Origin: Phycisphaerales bacterium
Lineage (GTDB): Bacteria > Planctomycetota > Phycisphaerae > Phycisphaerales > SM1A02
Assembly: GCA_030748455.1 (NCBI GenBank)
Contig: JASMLY010000028.1
Span: 1 to 24,071 of the forward strand
Reading direction: 5' to 3'
DNA length: 24,071 nucleotides
Shown: piece after piece, positions 1 through 9,077 of the stretch
Numbering within the stretch: the first letter of the stretch is position 1
Layout of the letters: the number at the start of each line of letters is the position of its first letter
Made by a program: the position numbers and the translations under genes
The notes under the pieces: model-generated
Told to the model about the DNA's origin: nothing
What the model saw: only the letters and a program-made list of their open reading frames with translations
The model's database searches: none

Positions 1-3000
1 CAGTCGACCGACAAGCAGTATTGTCACAAACGATTGAAGTTCTCAAGGAACGGGTCAACCCCGATGGAGTCCTTGATATTCAGATGACGCCCCTTGGTAC
101 CGATCGTATTGAAGTCGTCATGCCCTTGCCGAATGCTGAGATTAAAGAACTTGCAGATCTCTATCGCGGGAAACTTGATGTTTTACTCGAAGATTCTCAG
201 ATCCGCCCAACTGAGCTTGATGGAGCGTTAGCGAGTGGAACGGCGGTCTCAGAGTACGGGGGTGAATCCTCACGTGGACAACTTGTTCAAGACTTACAAA
301 CACAGTGGGATGCGTTGAATGCAGCGCTCGTCGCACTTGAAGCAGATCCAACAAGTGGGGTAAAGGAGCAACGTGTCGCAGACCTTGAAATCGATGTCGA
401 GGACCTCCGCGTGCAACTCCTTGCACTGAGTTTTGATAAAAATGAAGTGATGCGTTTGTTGCAACTTTCTCTTGAGGGTGAACCCCTTCGAGATGAAAAA
501 GGATACGTTGTTCGCGATGAACAAACAGACGAAGTACTTCGTGATACACCACCAAGAGAGCGTGCACTCGCTGAACTTGCAATAACCTATCCCCAACTTT
601 CCGATCAACTTCAGGAACTTGTTGACAGTTATGATCAGTACCAAGCAAAACGAACAGGATTTGATGACCCAGAAGATCTTATCCGTATGCTCCGAGGTGC
701 AGGCGTTCTTGAGTTTCGGATTGCAGTTTCAACTGGTAAGGCTGAGGGAGTAGATGTTGAGGACTTGCGAGAACAACTCGCGAAAGTTGGCCCAGACAAT
801 ACAGATTCAACCGTTGCAAGATGGTTCCCAATAAACGAAGTGAATGCTTGGGCAGATACACCTGATCAACGAGCGGCTCTACGCGCTGATGTGAGCGCAT
901 ATTTTGCTGCAAGTCGTTCACTTGAAGCGGCAGAATACGATGGAAACTATTACATCCTCTTGTACGATGATGATGCACGTGCAATGACGCACCGAGGTGG
1001 TAACAAGTGGTCTGTTATTTCAGCCTACGCATCAGCTGACCAATTTGGACGTCCCGCCGTTGCATTCCGGCTCGACCCTCCGGGCGCAAGTTCGATGGGG
1101 CGACTCACAGGTGCGCACATCAACGACCCAATGTCCATTGTTCTCGATGGTCAGTTGTATACAGTTGCAAATATCAGCACGCAAATTAACGGACAGGGTC
1201 AAATCACAGGCAGTTTCTCGCAAGCAGAGATCGATTATCTGCTCCGTGTTCTTGCTGCAGGGTCGTTAGAGGCACGATTAAGTACTGATCCGATCGCTGT
1301 CAACATCATAGGCCCAACGATCGGGCAAGATAACTTGACGCGCGGGTTGTCAGCATTTGGATATTCAGTCATCGCAGTTATGGCGTTTATGTTGCTCTAC
1401 TACTTGATGGCTGGGCTAGTCGCTGATTTTGCATTGCTTGCAAATGGTTTGATTATTTTCGGTGTGATGGCGTTAATCGACGGTACATTCACGCTACCTG
1501 GTTTGGCGGGTGTTGTACTCACCATGGGTATGGCTGTAGATGCAAATGTACTGATTTATGAACGAATTCGTGAAGAACTCGCAGCGGGGGCACGCGATTT
1601 ACGTGAAGCGATCCGAGAAGGCTACAACAAAGTATTCAGCACGATTATAGATGCGAACTTGACAAACCTCATCGTATGTTTTGTGTTGTACAAAACAGCA
1701 ACAACAGAAGTGAAAGGGTTCGCAGTAACGCTATCCATTGGTATTGTTGCAACGCTTTTTACTTCCTTATTCATGACTCGAGTAATTTTCACAATGTATG
1801 CGAACGTGATGGGGCGTCGTACGTTACCGATGCTCCCAACTGTTTTTCCGGCTGTTGCACGGTTTTTACATCCAAGTCTGAACTGGATTTCAATGCGAAA
1901 ATTCTTTTGGGTTTTAAGCGCTGTCTGCCTTTTGATTTCTACTTGGGCAGTTTTGAGCCGTGGAGTCCAAATTCTCGACACGGAGTTTAGAGGTGGTGTT
2001 TCCATCACAATGCGGACAAAACCTGTAGATGGTGGCCGCCTTCTCCTTGCCCACACAGGCGATGATTCAGTCGAGTCACGAGTTCAAGCTATAGGAAATG
2101 CAGCAAGTGGCGATTCTGTAAAAGATACAATTCTTGCAGAACTTGCAGGAGCAACGGTCCTTACTGTTGGTGAAACGACCGTAAACACAAGCGGGCAAGT
2201 GGTCTCGGATGGGTTCCAAATCAAAGTTGCAAATCCAGCAATAATCGAAGATGAAACGGTTGTAACAGCAACTGTTGTCGAAGCAATCACAGAAGCATTC
2301 GGCGCAGATCTCGATGTGCCACCAGCGTTGACCTTCGATGGCGCAGGGACAACTGACTTTCAGAGATACACCCACCAAATATCAAGGGACGCAGAAACAT
2401 TGGGGGATATTCTAGGGAAAGGAATACGTGGTGATGTAAGTGAATTCAGAGGCGGCGTTCTTGTGGTTGTTGATTCTATCAACCCAACAGTTTCGATTGA
2501 TGATGTTGCACACCGAATTGACCGTATGCGTCAACAACCTGAGTATGCACGGCATGCAGCAGGTCGTGAAGTTGAAGTGTTTGGTGTTCGCCGCGGTCAA
2601 GATAGTGGTTTCACATCTATCGCCATTGCCGTCTATGACCAAGACCTCAACTACTTACGAAATGACCCAGAACTCGTCGACCAACGAGTAGCAGCTACGG
2701 AATGGGAACTCATCGAAACTGCCTTAAGTCAGCCCCAATCTCTTGAACAAGTCAGCAGTTTCTCTTCCCAAATTGCTCGGACGATGAAAGCAAATGCTAT
2801 TGTTGCAGTCATTTTGTCTCTCCTTGGGATCCTCGCGTATATCTGGTTCCGGTTTGGTTCATTACGCTATTCTCTTGCAGCGATTGTTGCATTGGTTCAT
2901 GACGTAACCATTACACTTGGAGCACTCGCCCTTGCAAGTTACTTTGCCAACCAAACGTTTTTCAGCCAAACCCTCAAGATCGAAGCGTTCCAAATTGATC

Positions 3001-3344
3001 TCGGCGTGATTGCAGCGTTGTTAACAGTGATCGGATATTCGCTGAATGATACGATCGTTATTCTCGATCGTGTCCGTGAAAATCGCGGTAAACGACCACT
3101 CCCAACAATGGAGATCGTAAACAATTCAATCAACCAAACAATTAGCCGAACTGTTTTAACATCTGTGACCACCCTGATTGCTGTTGCCATCATTTACATG
3201 GCAGGCGGTAGTGGAATCCGCCCCTTCGCCTTCTGCTTATTGGTTGGGATCCTCGTCGGAACGTACAGCTCAGTTGCTGTTGCTGCTCCCTTAGTCTTCA
3301 AAGGGCATTCACCCCGAAAATCGCCAGCAGTTCCTGCAGAATAA
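1..3344 (+). CDS. secDF: SecD-SecF fusion protein translocase subunit (5' partial)
   Basis: SecDF assists the SecYEG channel, using the proton gradient to pull exported proteins across the inner membrane. The frame is open to the window edge: codons from base 3 onward continue the SecD P1 domain upstream of the TTG at 21, so the true start and first membrane helix lie outside. Counting from that TTG, the SecD membrane block runs about 445-600, including GMAVDANVLIYERIREE. The SecF half begins about 630 with its first helix and EFRGGV, followed by a periplasmic region of roughly 260 residues and a membrane block about 922-1100 with GYSLNDTIVILDRVRENRG. Both periplasmic parts are larger than in E. 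coli SecD and SecF; the P1 region carries a charged, helix-rich insert (about 85-215). FRGGV occurs twice, near 656 and 809. The LysM gene follows after 77 bases. The fusion architecture is known in other bacteria; assignment is very secure. Confidence 0.95.
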   Translation, partial: VDRQAVLSQTIEVLKERVNPDGVLDIQMTPLGTDRIEVVMPLPNAEIKELADLYRGKLDVLLEDSQIRPTELDGALASGTAVSEYGGESSRGQLVQDLQTQWDALNAALVALEADPTSGVKEQRVADLEIDVEDLRVQLLALSFDKNEVMRLLQLSLEGEPLRDEKGYVVRDEQTDEVLRDTPPRERALAELAITYPQLSDQLQELVDSYDQYQAKRTGFDDPEDLIRMLRGAGVLEFRIAVSTGKAEGVDVEDLREQLAKVGPDNTDSTVARWFPINEVNAWADTPDQRAALRADVSAYFAASRSLEAAEYDGNYYILLYDDDARAMTHRGGNKWSVISAYASADQFGRPAVAFRLDPPGASSMGRLTGAHINDPMSIVLDGQLYTVANISTQINGQGQITGSFSQAEIDYLLRVLAAGSLEARLSTDPIAVNIIGPTIGQDNLTRGLSAFGYSVIAVMAFMLLYYLMAGLVADFALLANGLIIFGVMALIDGTFTLPGLAGVVLTMGMAVDANVLIYERIREELAAGARDLREAIREGYNKVFSTIIDANLTNLIVCFVLYKTATTEVKGFAVTLSIGIVATLFTSLFMTRVIFTMYANVMGRRTLPMLPTVFPAVARFLHPSLNWISMRKFFWVLSAVCLLISTWAVLSRGVQILDTEFRGGVSITMRTKPVDGGRLLLAHTGDDSVESRVQAIGNAASGDSVKDTILAELAGATVLTVGETTVNTSGQVVSDGFQIKVANPAIIEDETVVTATVVEAITEAFGADLDVPPALTFDGAGTTDFQRYTHQISRDAETLGDILGKGIRGDVSEFRGGVLVVVDSINPTVSIDDVAHRIDRMRQQPEYARHAAGREVEVFGVRRGQDSGFTSIAIAVYDQDLNYLRNDPELVDQRVAATEWELIETALSQPQSLEQVSSFSSQIARTMKANAIVAVILSLLGILAYIWFRFGSLRYSLAAIVALVHDVTITLGALALASYFANQTFFSQTLKIEAFQIDLGVIAALLTVIGYSLNDTIVILDRVRENRGKRPLPTMEIVNNSINQTISRTVLTSVTTLIAVAIIYMAGGSGIRPFAFCLLVGILVGTYSSVAVAAPLVFKGHSPRKSPAVPAE

Positions 3345-3421
3345 CGGATCGTTATACGCTGATTTCAAGTTAAATTCACTGAGACGCCGATTCATAGATA
3401 CAAGCCAAGGAGGGCTCTATT

Positions 3422-4141
3422 ATGTCCGGTACATCCAAAGCCATTGTGTCAATTTGTGTCTTGCTCCTCGCTGGACTCGTCGTGTATTACGGGATGACTC
3501 CAACGAGCAAACCTGTTGTTGAGATCGGTGATATTCCAACAAGAGCCACAACCGATGTCAAACTCTTCGGGCGTGATCTCGACGCAGCAGCTGCAGCACT
3601 GGGGATCTCACCAGCCATCGCCGAACTCACAGAACCAACGCCCGCGCTCCATGGACCTGTTGTAGCAGATGAACCCATAGTTGAAACTCGAGTAGAAGCT
3701 TCAAAGATAGTACCAAGCATAGAGAAACCAGAAGCGATCCCTACGAAGAACCCTGATCTACAAGAGCGAGCCTATCAAATACACACTGTTGTTTCGGGTG
3801 ACACACTCGGTGAAATTGCCCATGCACACCTTGGGTCAGCTCGTCATGCTTCTGAGATTGCTGCATTGAACAAGATTACTGATCCAAGAATGCTTCAACT
3901 TGGGCAGAAAATTAAGATACCCAATAGTGTGAGTCCTGTGTCTCAAGCAACCAGCGAAAAAGAGGAGACACGCTCCCAAGCAGTTCAAACCCATATCATT
4001 CAAGAGGGTGAAACATTGAGCGATATAGCGGAAGAATTCCTTGGATCTCCAAACAGATGGTCAGAGATCTGGGATGCGAACAGATCTAGAATTTCAAATC
4101 CAGATCGTCTTAAAGTCGGTGTATTGATAGAGATTCCTTAA
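3422..4141 (+). CDS. Membrane-anchored protein with two LysM domains
   Basis: This 239-residue protein has one N-terminal hydrophobic helix (about residues 7-24, after a short basic N-terminus), a Pro/Ala/Glu-rich spacer to about 115, and two LysM domains at about 120-165 and 190-239. Both show the usual landmarks: V-x-x-G-D-T-L-G-E-I-A in the first, Q-E-G-E-T-L-S-D-I-A in the second, each ending in a G-x-x-I-x-I-P strand. LysM domains bind N-acetylglucosamine-containing glycans such as peptidoglycan, so the protein probably tethers the inner membrane to the wall or sits in the periplasm. No catalytic domain is present. The start is supported by a strong AAGGAGGG at 3407-3414, seven bases before the ATG. 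It lies 77 bases after secDF and may be co-transcribed. The specific role is unknown. Confidence 0.85.
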   Translation: MSGTSKAIVSICVLLLAGLVVYYGMTPTSKPVVEIGDIPTRATTDVKLFGRDLDAAAAALGISPAIAELTEPTPALHGPVVADEPIVETRVEASKIVPSIEKPEAIPTKNPDLQERAYQIHTVVSGDTLGEIAHAHLGSARHASEIAALNKITDPRMLQLGQKIKIPNSVSPVSQATSEKEETRSQAVQTHIIQEGETLSDIAEEFLGSPNRWSEIWDANRSRISNPDRLKVGVLIEIP

Positions 4142-4190
4142 CGCAGTAGAGACAAGAACAGTACACCTGTATGGGTGATCTTTATATATT

Positions 4191-4250
4191 GTCACGAAGG
4201 CACGGAGTTTTTGTGCAAATTTCTCTTTGCGACTGCTTGGCGAGATAGAA
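4191..4250. repeat. Possible decayed copy of a dispersed intergenic repeat
   Basis: In the 198-base gap between the LysM gene and the hydrolase, CACGAAGGCACGGAG (4193-4207) is followed by CTTTGCGACTGCTTGGCGAGA (about 4225-4245). Both pieces resemble a low-complexity intergenic repeat built on CACGAAGG and CTTTGCG units that I recall from many environmental bacterial genomes, including planctomycetes. Only one degenerate copy is visible, so the call rests on recollection of the motif rather than on repetition inside the window. Nothing else is recognisable in this gap. Confidence 0.25.
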
Positions 4251-4339
4251 CACACAAGATGTAAAACACGTTAGGAAACGTACAAGTGTGTCTGCCTCGA
4301 AGATCGGCGAAGGTACCTTGTATTGAGTACGATGTGCAG

Positions 4340-5152
4340 ATGCAAATCAAACACTGGCATATTGAAGGAAGCAAAGGGGAGTTGATTCACGGTTCGACGC
4401 ACGAGGTGGATGGACAACCAACGTGCAACCTACTCATCGCACATGGCTTTAAAGGATACAAAGAGTATGGCTGCTTTCCTTGGATTGCACATCAAGCTGC
4501 ATTGCAGGGCGTGAGAGCGCATCGATTTAACTTTTCTCACTCAGGGATGCTTGATGGTTCTGGTTCATTCGAGCGACCAGATTTGTTTGAACTTGCGACT
4601 TGGAACACGCAGGTAGAAGATTTGCAAGCAGTCGTTCCCTTTTGCAGTGATCCAGAAATTCCAACGATTCTTCTTGGGCATTCTCGTGGTGGAGTGGCAA
4701 TTTTACTTGCAGCAAGCCGTGGTTCAGTTCACGTTGATCACTTGATTCCACTTGCAGCGCCCGCAACGTGTAATCCACTCTCTGAAGAAATGCAGCAAAC
4801 GATGCTACGTCAAGGGTACATTGAGAGTCCTTCCTCACGGACAGATCAAATGTTACGGATCGGTCGTTGTTTTCTTGATGAACAAACCGCAGATCCTGCA
4901 GGGCATGATCTACTTTCTCTCGTTGGGACAATCGATGTGCCCATTACCGTGATTCATGGTGATCAAGATGAAACAGTGCCTGTTTCATCAGGGGAAACGC
5001 TTGCAAAAGTTGCAAGGGATGCTACGTTCAATCCGATTTACGGGGGTACGCACGTCTTTAACACCCCAAATCCATTTCCAATTGAAGGGGAAGCCTCGCC
5101 CCAATTACAACGGGTCTGGGCTGTCCTCTCAAGCATCTTTCCTGAACAGTAA
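4340..5152 (+). CDS. Alpha/beta hydrolase (esterase/peptidase-like)
   Basis: This 270-residue protein has the alpha/beta hydrolase fold: an oxyanion strand AHGFKGYKEYG, nucleophile elbow GHSRGG with Ser about 115, an acidic residue in HGDQDETVP (Asp about 210), and a histidine in GGTHVF (about 238). The pattern matches cytosolic serine-hydrolase, dienelactone-hydrolase-like proteins; no signal peptide is seen, and the substrate cannot be told. I chose the ATG at 4340 because it begins just before the first beta strand. The GTG at 4334 (weak GAG upstream) and the GTG at 4286 (AGGA at 4273-4276) are possible alternatives that add 2 or 18 residues; the 18 look unlike the fold. It converges on the SMC gene, with only 17 bases between the two stops. 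Confidence 0.82.
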   Translation: MQIKHWHIEGSKGELIHGSTHEVDGQPTCNLLIAHGFKGYKEYGCFPWIAHQAALQGVRAHRFNFSHSGMLDGSGSFERPDLFELATWNTQVEDLQAVVPFCSDPEIPTILLGHSRGGVAILLAASRGSVHVDHLIPLAAPATCNPLSEEMQQTMLRQGYIESPSSRTDQMLRIGRCFLDEQTADPAGHDLLSLVGTIDVPITVIHGDQDETVPVSSGETLAKVARDATFNPIYGGTHVFNTPNPFPIEGEASPQLQRVWAVLSSIFPEQ

Positions 5153-5169
5153 CGAATAGAGGGTAGGTA

Positions 5170-8100
5170 TTACTCTGAAGTAACGATCTCGGGTGTCTGT
5201 ATTGTTGTTTCGACGATTGGTGTTTCCTCACGGTTGTGCGCAGATGCCGCAATCGTTCCGTTATCACCAACCTCATCAACAGTCACTGAAACTCGTTTTG
5301 AGACACCCCGTTCTTGCATCGTGACGCCGTAGAGTTTGTTGCATTCCATCATTGTTCGTTTGTGATGTGTAATCACGATAAAGTGGCTCTTTTCCAAGAA
5401 ACTATGAAGGGAATGGCTGAAACGATGGGTGTTCGCTTCATCAAGAGCCGCGTCAACTTCATCAAGAATGCAGAAGGGGGAAGGCTTCGCTTTGAAGATA
5501 CTTAAAAGCAAGGCAACAGCAGTCATCGCTTGTTCTCCACCAGAGAGTTGGCTGATCACTCGTGGCTGTTTGCCAGGGGGTTTCGCCTTAATCTCAATCC
5601 CTGCTTCTAGAAGATCGACTGTGCCATCCTCATCTGGCAAGAGCATAATGTCAGCGCTACCACCACCAAAGAGCTGTCTGAATGTGCCACTTGGACCGGC
5701 GAAATGCTCCCGAATGTCGTTGAAAACTTCCTCAAATCTTGTTTTACTCAACTCTTCAAGTTCTGCAATGAGGGCGATGAGCGTTTCTTTCGCTTCATCG
5801 ATATCAACGACTTGATTGGCAAGATCAACATTTTTGTCTGCAAGGGCGACTTCCTCTTCGATGGAGTCAAGATTGACATTTCCAAGTTTCTTGATTTGCA
5901 AACGAAGTTCTTCTGCTTCTGTGTCCAATGCTGCGCGGTCTTGTGCGGGGCGGTTCTCGTGTGCATTCGAAGAAGCCCATGTGCTGTACGCAGGACGCAC
6001 ATCGATTTCTAACTCTTCAAGGGTACGTTCTTCAAGATTCTCGCTACGAATTTCTGCTTCTCTTCTACTGAGTTCAATCGCGTTGAGATTTCGTTCAAGT
6101 TGCGCTGCTTTCTCCCTTGCTTGTTGGAGGTGGGAAGAGGCCTCTTCAAGTTCTTGAGCGATTGAGTCAGATTTTGCATTAAATGAGTGCAATGCTTCCT
6201 TGCATGCTTCGACTTTCTTTGTACGAGTTGCGATCTCATCGATTGCATCTTGAGCAGAGCCTTCGAACTGCTCAACCTGCCCTAGTTTTCTTGTGATTTG
6301 ACCTTGGAATAATTCTCGTTGACGTTTTGCTTCGTCGATTGCAGAATCTATGTGTCTCAGTTCGCGCCGGTTCGCTTCATGTTTTTCGCCAATCTGACCT
6401 AACTCGACACGTGCAGCAGTGAGTTTTTCTGTGCTTTGCTGGGATTGTTCTTGGGCTGTATCTAACTGTTTACGAATGGAGTTCCGTTGGGTAGAGAGTG
6501 CCGATACAGTTTGTGAACATTGTGATGTTTGTTCGCTTGCAATTCGCAGATCTATTTGCGCTTGCTTTTGACTTGTTTTTGTTTCTTCTAGTTCGTCTTG
6601 AAGAACGGCATCTTGTCTTGTTGTTCTGTGCAAATCATCGTTTAAGCGTTGTTGTTGATATTCTGCTTCTACGACAGCATTTCTTGCATCACGTACGAGG
6701 TGTGCTGAATCTCGTTGCTGCTGTTTTGCTTGTTCGCTTTCATGCAAAAGATCGCTGAGCTGGTTTTGCCGCTGTTCGATTTGTTGATCTAGAGCAGAGA
6801 CTTCGACACCTAATGCGCCAAGTTCGATTCTTCGGGTAAGCCAGCCTGTTTGGGTAGATGAAGAAGATTGCCCTATGTAGACTCGCCCATCTGCCTCTAA
6901 GACTTCGCAGTTTTTTGTGACAAATCTCCAACCGGGCATTGCTGCTTTCAACTCCCATGCTGAAGCAAGACTTGGAACGACTGCTGTTGTTCCAAGTAGG
7001 TTATGGATTGCATTCTTTGCGTAGTCTTTTACCTTGATAATTGAGAGAATTGGTGTGAGTGTGGGATGTTCAAATATCGAAGGGATTTCTTTCGGACTTT
7101 GGTCAGACGCGATAAGCCCCACTCTCCCTACGACAGACTGCAATGCTGATTGAATTGTTGCGATCGCTTCAGGGCGGTCAACAAGGAGCAACTGAATATG
7201 CGCACCTAGAGCAGCTTCAACAAGTCGAGCGTCTGCATGACTTGTATCAATTGCATCGCCAATCAATCCGAGAAGTTCAGGGAACTCTTCCTGCCTGTCA
7301 AGCACTTGTTTCACAGCATCAGTCAAGCCTTCACGTGCTTCCTGCATTTCTTCAAGCAGATGCAACCTCGAGCCAGATGCGGCACGCTGTTGCCGCATTG
7401 TTTCGAGATCAGAGGTGAGTTCCTCTGCGAGTTCACCGAGGGATGCTGCAGCCTTGTCATGAGATTTCAAAACTTCTTCATGTTGGTCGACTGTTTCGAG
7501 TGCCGTTTGTAATTCTTCAGATACGGATCGCTTTTTGTGTTCGATCTCAGAAATTTCGTTTTGAAGTTGATCTTGATTTGACACAAGCCGGTCTTGTTGT
7601 TGCGTCAAGTTTGACAGGCGCTCTTTTGCTGATTCTAAACGAGATCGATACTGAGATTCTTCCGAGGTAGCAGATTCAATCTCTTCTTGAATTGTTGCTA
7701 ATGCATCTTGAAGTTCTACCGCTTCCTGCTGGAATTGTGCATGCCGACTCGTGATCGATTCTACGGATCGGTCTGCTTCAGCGAGCCGCTCAGCTGAGGC
7801 GGCAATTTCTTCTTTTGTATCTTCGCGTTGTCCAGAAATCGACTCTAACCGAGCGGTCAGTTCAGCGAGTTGTTTGCGTTCCCCACTGACTTGCTCACGA
7901 GCTTCTGCCATAGAGCGATGCAACATGTCACGTCGCTGCAGAGCATGTCGAAGCGCTGCTTCATCCTCGGTTTGTGCATGAAGCCTTGCCTGATGTTCTT
8001 TCTGCAATTCTTCTCTTGCAACTTCCTTAGATCTTTTGGCATCCTCAAGGTCTATCAATGTTGACGTAAGGGCGGAACGCTCTTTTTCAATTGTTGCAAG

Positions 8101-8874
8101 TTGGCTTGTCAGTCCCATGACTTGTGTGTGGAGTTCATGGAACTGATCAAGGTTGATTGTCGTTTTTAACGCACGCCATCGAGCATCGAGATCGGTGAAT
8201 TTCCTCGCTTTTTCAGCTTGTCCACGGACGATACGCAATCGTCGTTCTGTGTTTGCGAGTTGTTCTCGAATACGAACAAGATTGATTTCCGTTCGTTCGA
8301 GTTTCCGTTCTCCTTCTTTTCTGCGAGTTTTAAATCGTGAAATTCCTGCAGCTTCTTCAAGAATAGAACGTCTCTCGACAGGATTTGCATGGAGCATCGC
8401 TGCAACTCGTCCTTGCTCGATTATTGAGTATGCATTTGTACCGATCCCTGTGTCGAGGAATAACTCGCGGATATCTTTGAGACGAACCTTGTTGCCATTG
8501 ATGAGATACTCACTGCGTCCATCTCGAAAGAGCCTTCGAGTTACAGCAACTTCATCTGTATCGATTGATAGAAACCGACGGTCAGCTGGATCTTTTGCAC
8601 TCGCGTTGGTGACGGGGTTTTCGAATGTAAGTGTGACGGCAGCTGCTCCGAGAGGTTTACGTACAGCAGAACCAGCAAAGATGACATCGAGCATCGCTTC
8701 ACCGCGCAAACTTTTTGCAGAGCGTTCACCAAGAACCCAGCGTAATGCATCGACAACATTTGATTTGCCACAACCATTTGGGCCAACGATGCCCACGATT
8801 GGTGCATCAAACAAAAACTCCGTCGTATCGGCGAAGGATTTGAATCCAGCGATGGTAATTTTTGATAACCGCAT
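5170..8874 (-). CDS. smc: SMC chromosome condensation/segregation ATPase
   Basis: SMC dimers extrude DNA loops and, with ScpA and ScpB, compact and separate replicated chromosomes. The 1234-residue length is normal for bacterial SMC. The N-terminus [16 protein letters not shown] leads to Walker A GPNGCGKS (31-38). Long coiled-coil arms span about 170-500 and 690-1030, flanking a hinge near 510-690. The C-terminal head has the ABC signature LSGGEQ at about 1110 and Walker B/D-loop [13 protein letters not shown] at about 1136. A polar tail of about 45 residues follows the head and looks disordered. The start is fixed by AGGAGGT (minus strand, 8883-8889), eight bases before the ATG. scpA and scpB are not in the window. 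A long plus-strand open frame lies opposite part of this gene and is judged a shadow. Confidence 0.97.
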   Translation of the reverse strand: MRLSKITIAGFKSFADTTEFLFDAPIVGIVGPNGCGKSNVVDALRWVLGERSAKSLRGEAMLDVIFAGSAVRKPLGAAAVTLTFENPVTNASAKDPADRRFLSIDTDEVAVTRRLFRDGRSEYLINGNKVRLKDIRELFLDTGIGTNAYSIIEQGRVAAMLHANPVERRSILEEAAGISRFKTRRKEGERKLERTEINLVRIREQLANTERRLRIVRGQAEKARKFTDLDARWRALKTTINLDQFHELHTQVMGLTSQLATIEKERSALTSTLIDLEDAKRSKEVAREELQKEHQARLHAQTEDEAALRHALQRRDMLHRSMAEAREQVSGERKQLAELTARLESISGQREDTKEEIAASAERLAEADRSVESITSRHAQFQQEAVELQDALATIQEEIESATSEESQYRSRLESAKERLSNLTQQQDRLVSNQDQLQNEISEIEHKKRSVSEELQTALETVDQHEEVLKSHDKAAASLGELAEELTSDLETMRQQRAASGSRLHLLEEMQEAREGLTDAVKQVLDRQEEFPELLGLIGDAIDTSHADARLVEAALGAHIQLLLVDRPEAIATIQSALQSVVGRVGLIASDQSPKEIPSIFEHPTLTPILSIIKVKDYAKNAIHNLLGTTAVVPSLASAWELKAAMPGWRFVTKNCEVLEADGRVYIGQSSSSTQTGWLTRRIELGALGVEVSALDQQIEQRQNQLSDLLHESEQAKQQQRDSAHLVRDARNAVVEAEYQQQRLNDDLHRTTRQDAVLQDELEETKTSQKQAQIDLRIASEQTSQCSQTVSALSTQRNSIRKQLDTAQEQSQQSTEKLTAARVELGQIGEKHEANRRELRHIDSAIDEAKRQRELFQGQITRKLGQVEQFEGSAQDAIDEIATRTKKVEACKEALHSFNAKSDSIAQELEEASSHLQQAREKAAQLERNLNAIELSRREAEIRSENLEERTLEELEIDVRPAYSTWASSNAHENRPAQDRAALDTEAEELRLQIKKLGNVNLDSIEEEVALADKNVDLANQVVDIDEAKETLIALIAELEELSKTRFEEVFNDIREHFAGPSGTFRQLFGGGSADIMLLPDEDGTVDLLEAGIEIKAKPPGKQPRVISQLSGGEQAMTAVALLLSIFKAKPSPFCILDEVDAALDEANTHRFSHSLHSFLEKSHFIVITHHKRTMMECNKLYGVTMQERGVSKRVSVTVDEVGDNGTIAASAHNREETPIVETTIQTPEIVTSE

Positions 8875-9033
8875 CTTAAAAGACCTCCTGTCTCATCGAC
8901 GACTCCGTCCTGAAGTCGCCCCCGTGGATTCCCCCAATTGCAGTACAGCGGGTTCTTGTAGGGTGTACGCTCCCTCATCGTGTTGTAGTACCTTCGCTCT
9001 AGCACTCCAACTCACCTCTGTGGTGCAGTGCCC

Positions 9034-9061
9034 ATGATAGCGTAAAAATGGGGGATACCAA
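9034..9061 (-). promoter_or_regulatory. Candidate sigma-70-type promoter for smc
   Basis: On the minus strand TTGGTA (9056-9061) and TATCAT (9034-9039) are separated by 16 bases. This lies in the 203-base gap between the FlgI-like gene and smc, and would give smc a leader of roughly 150 bases. The match is moderate and no experimental support exists. The rest of the gap holds only overlapping short open frames that I do not call. Confidence 0.35.
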
Positions 9062-9077
9062 GGGTAAAACCGCATTA

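Noticed and set aside
3341..3355. Hairpin ATAACG-GAT-CGTTAT over the secDF stop codon
   Set aside because: Only six A/T-rich pairs and no following T run; too weak to call a terminator.
8153..9037. Long plus-strand open frame (294 codons) opposite the 5' end of smc
   Set aside because: It lies antisense to an unmistakable SMC coding region, is Ser/Arg-rich with no recognisable motif, and reflects codon bias of the real gene.
8893..9075. Small minus-strand open frame in the smc leader (60 codons)
   Set aside because: Its start lies upstream of the candidate smc promoter, it has no ribosome site or family motif, and an overlapping frame in the same gap is equally open.
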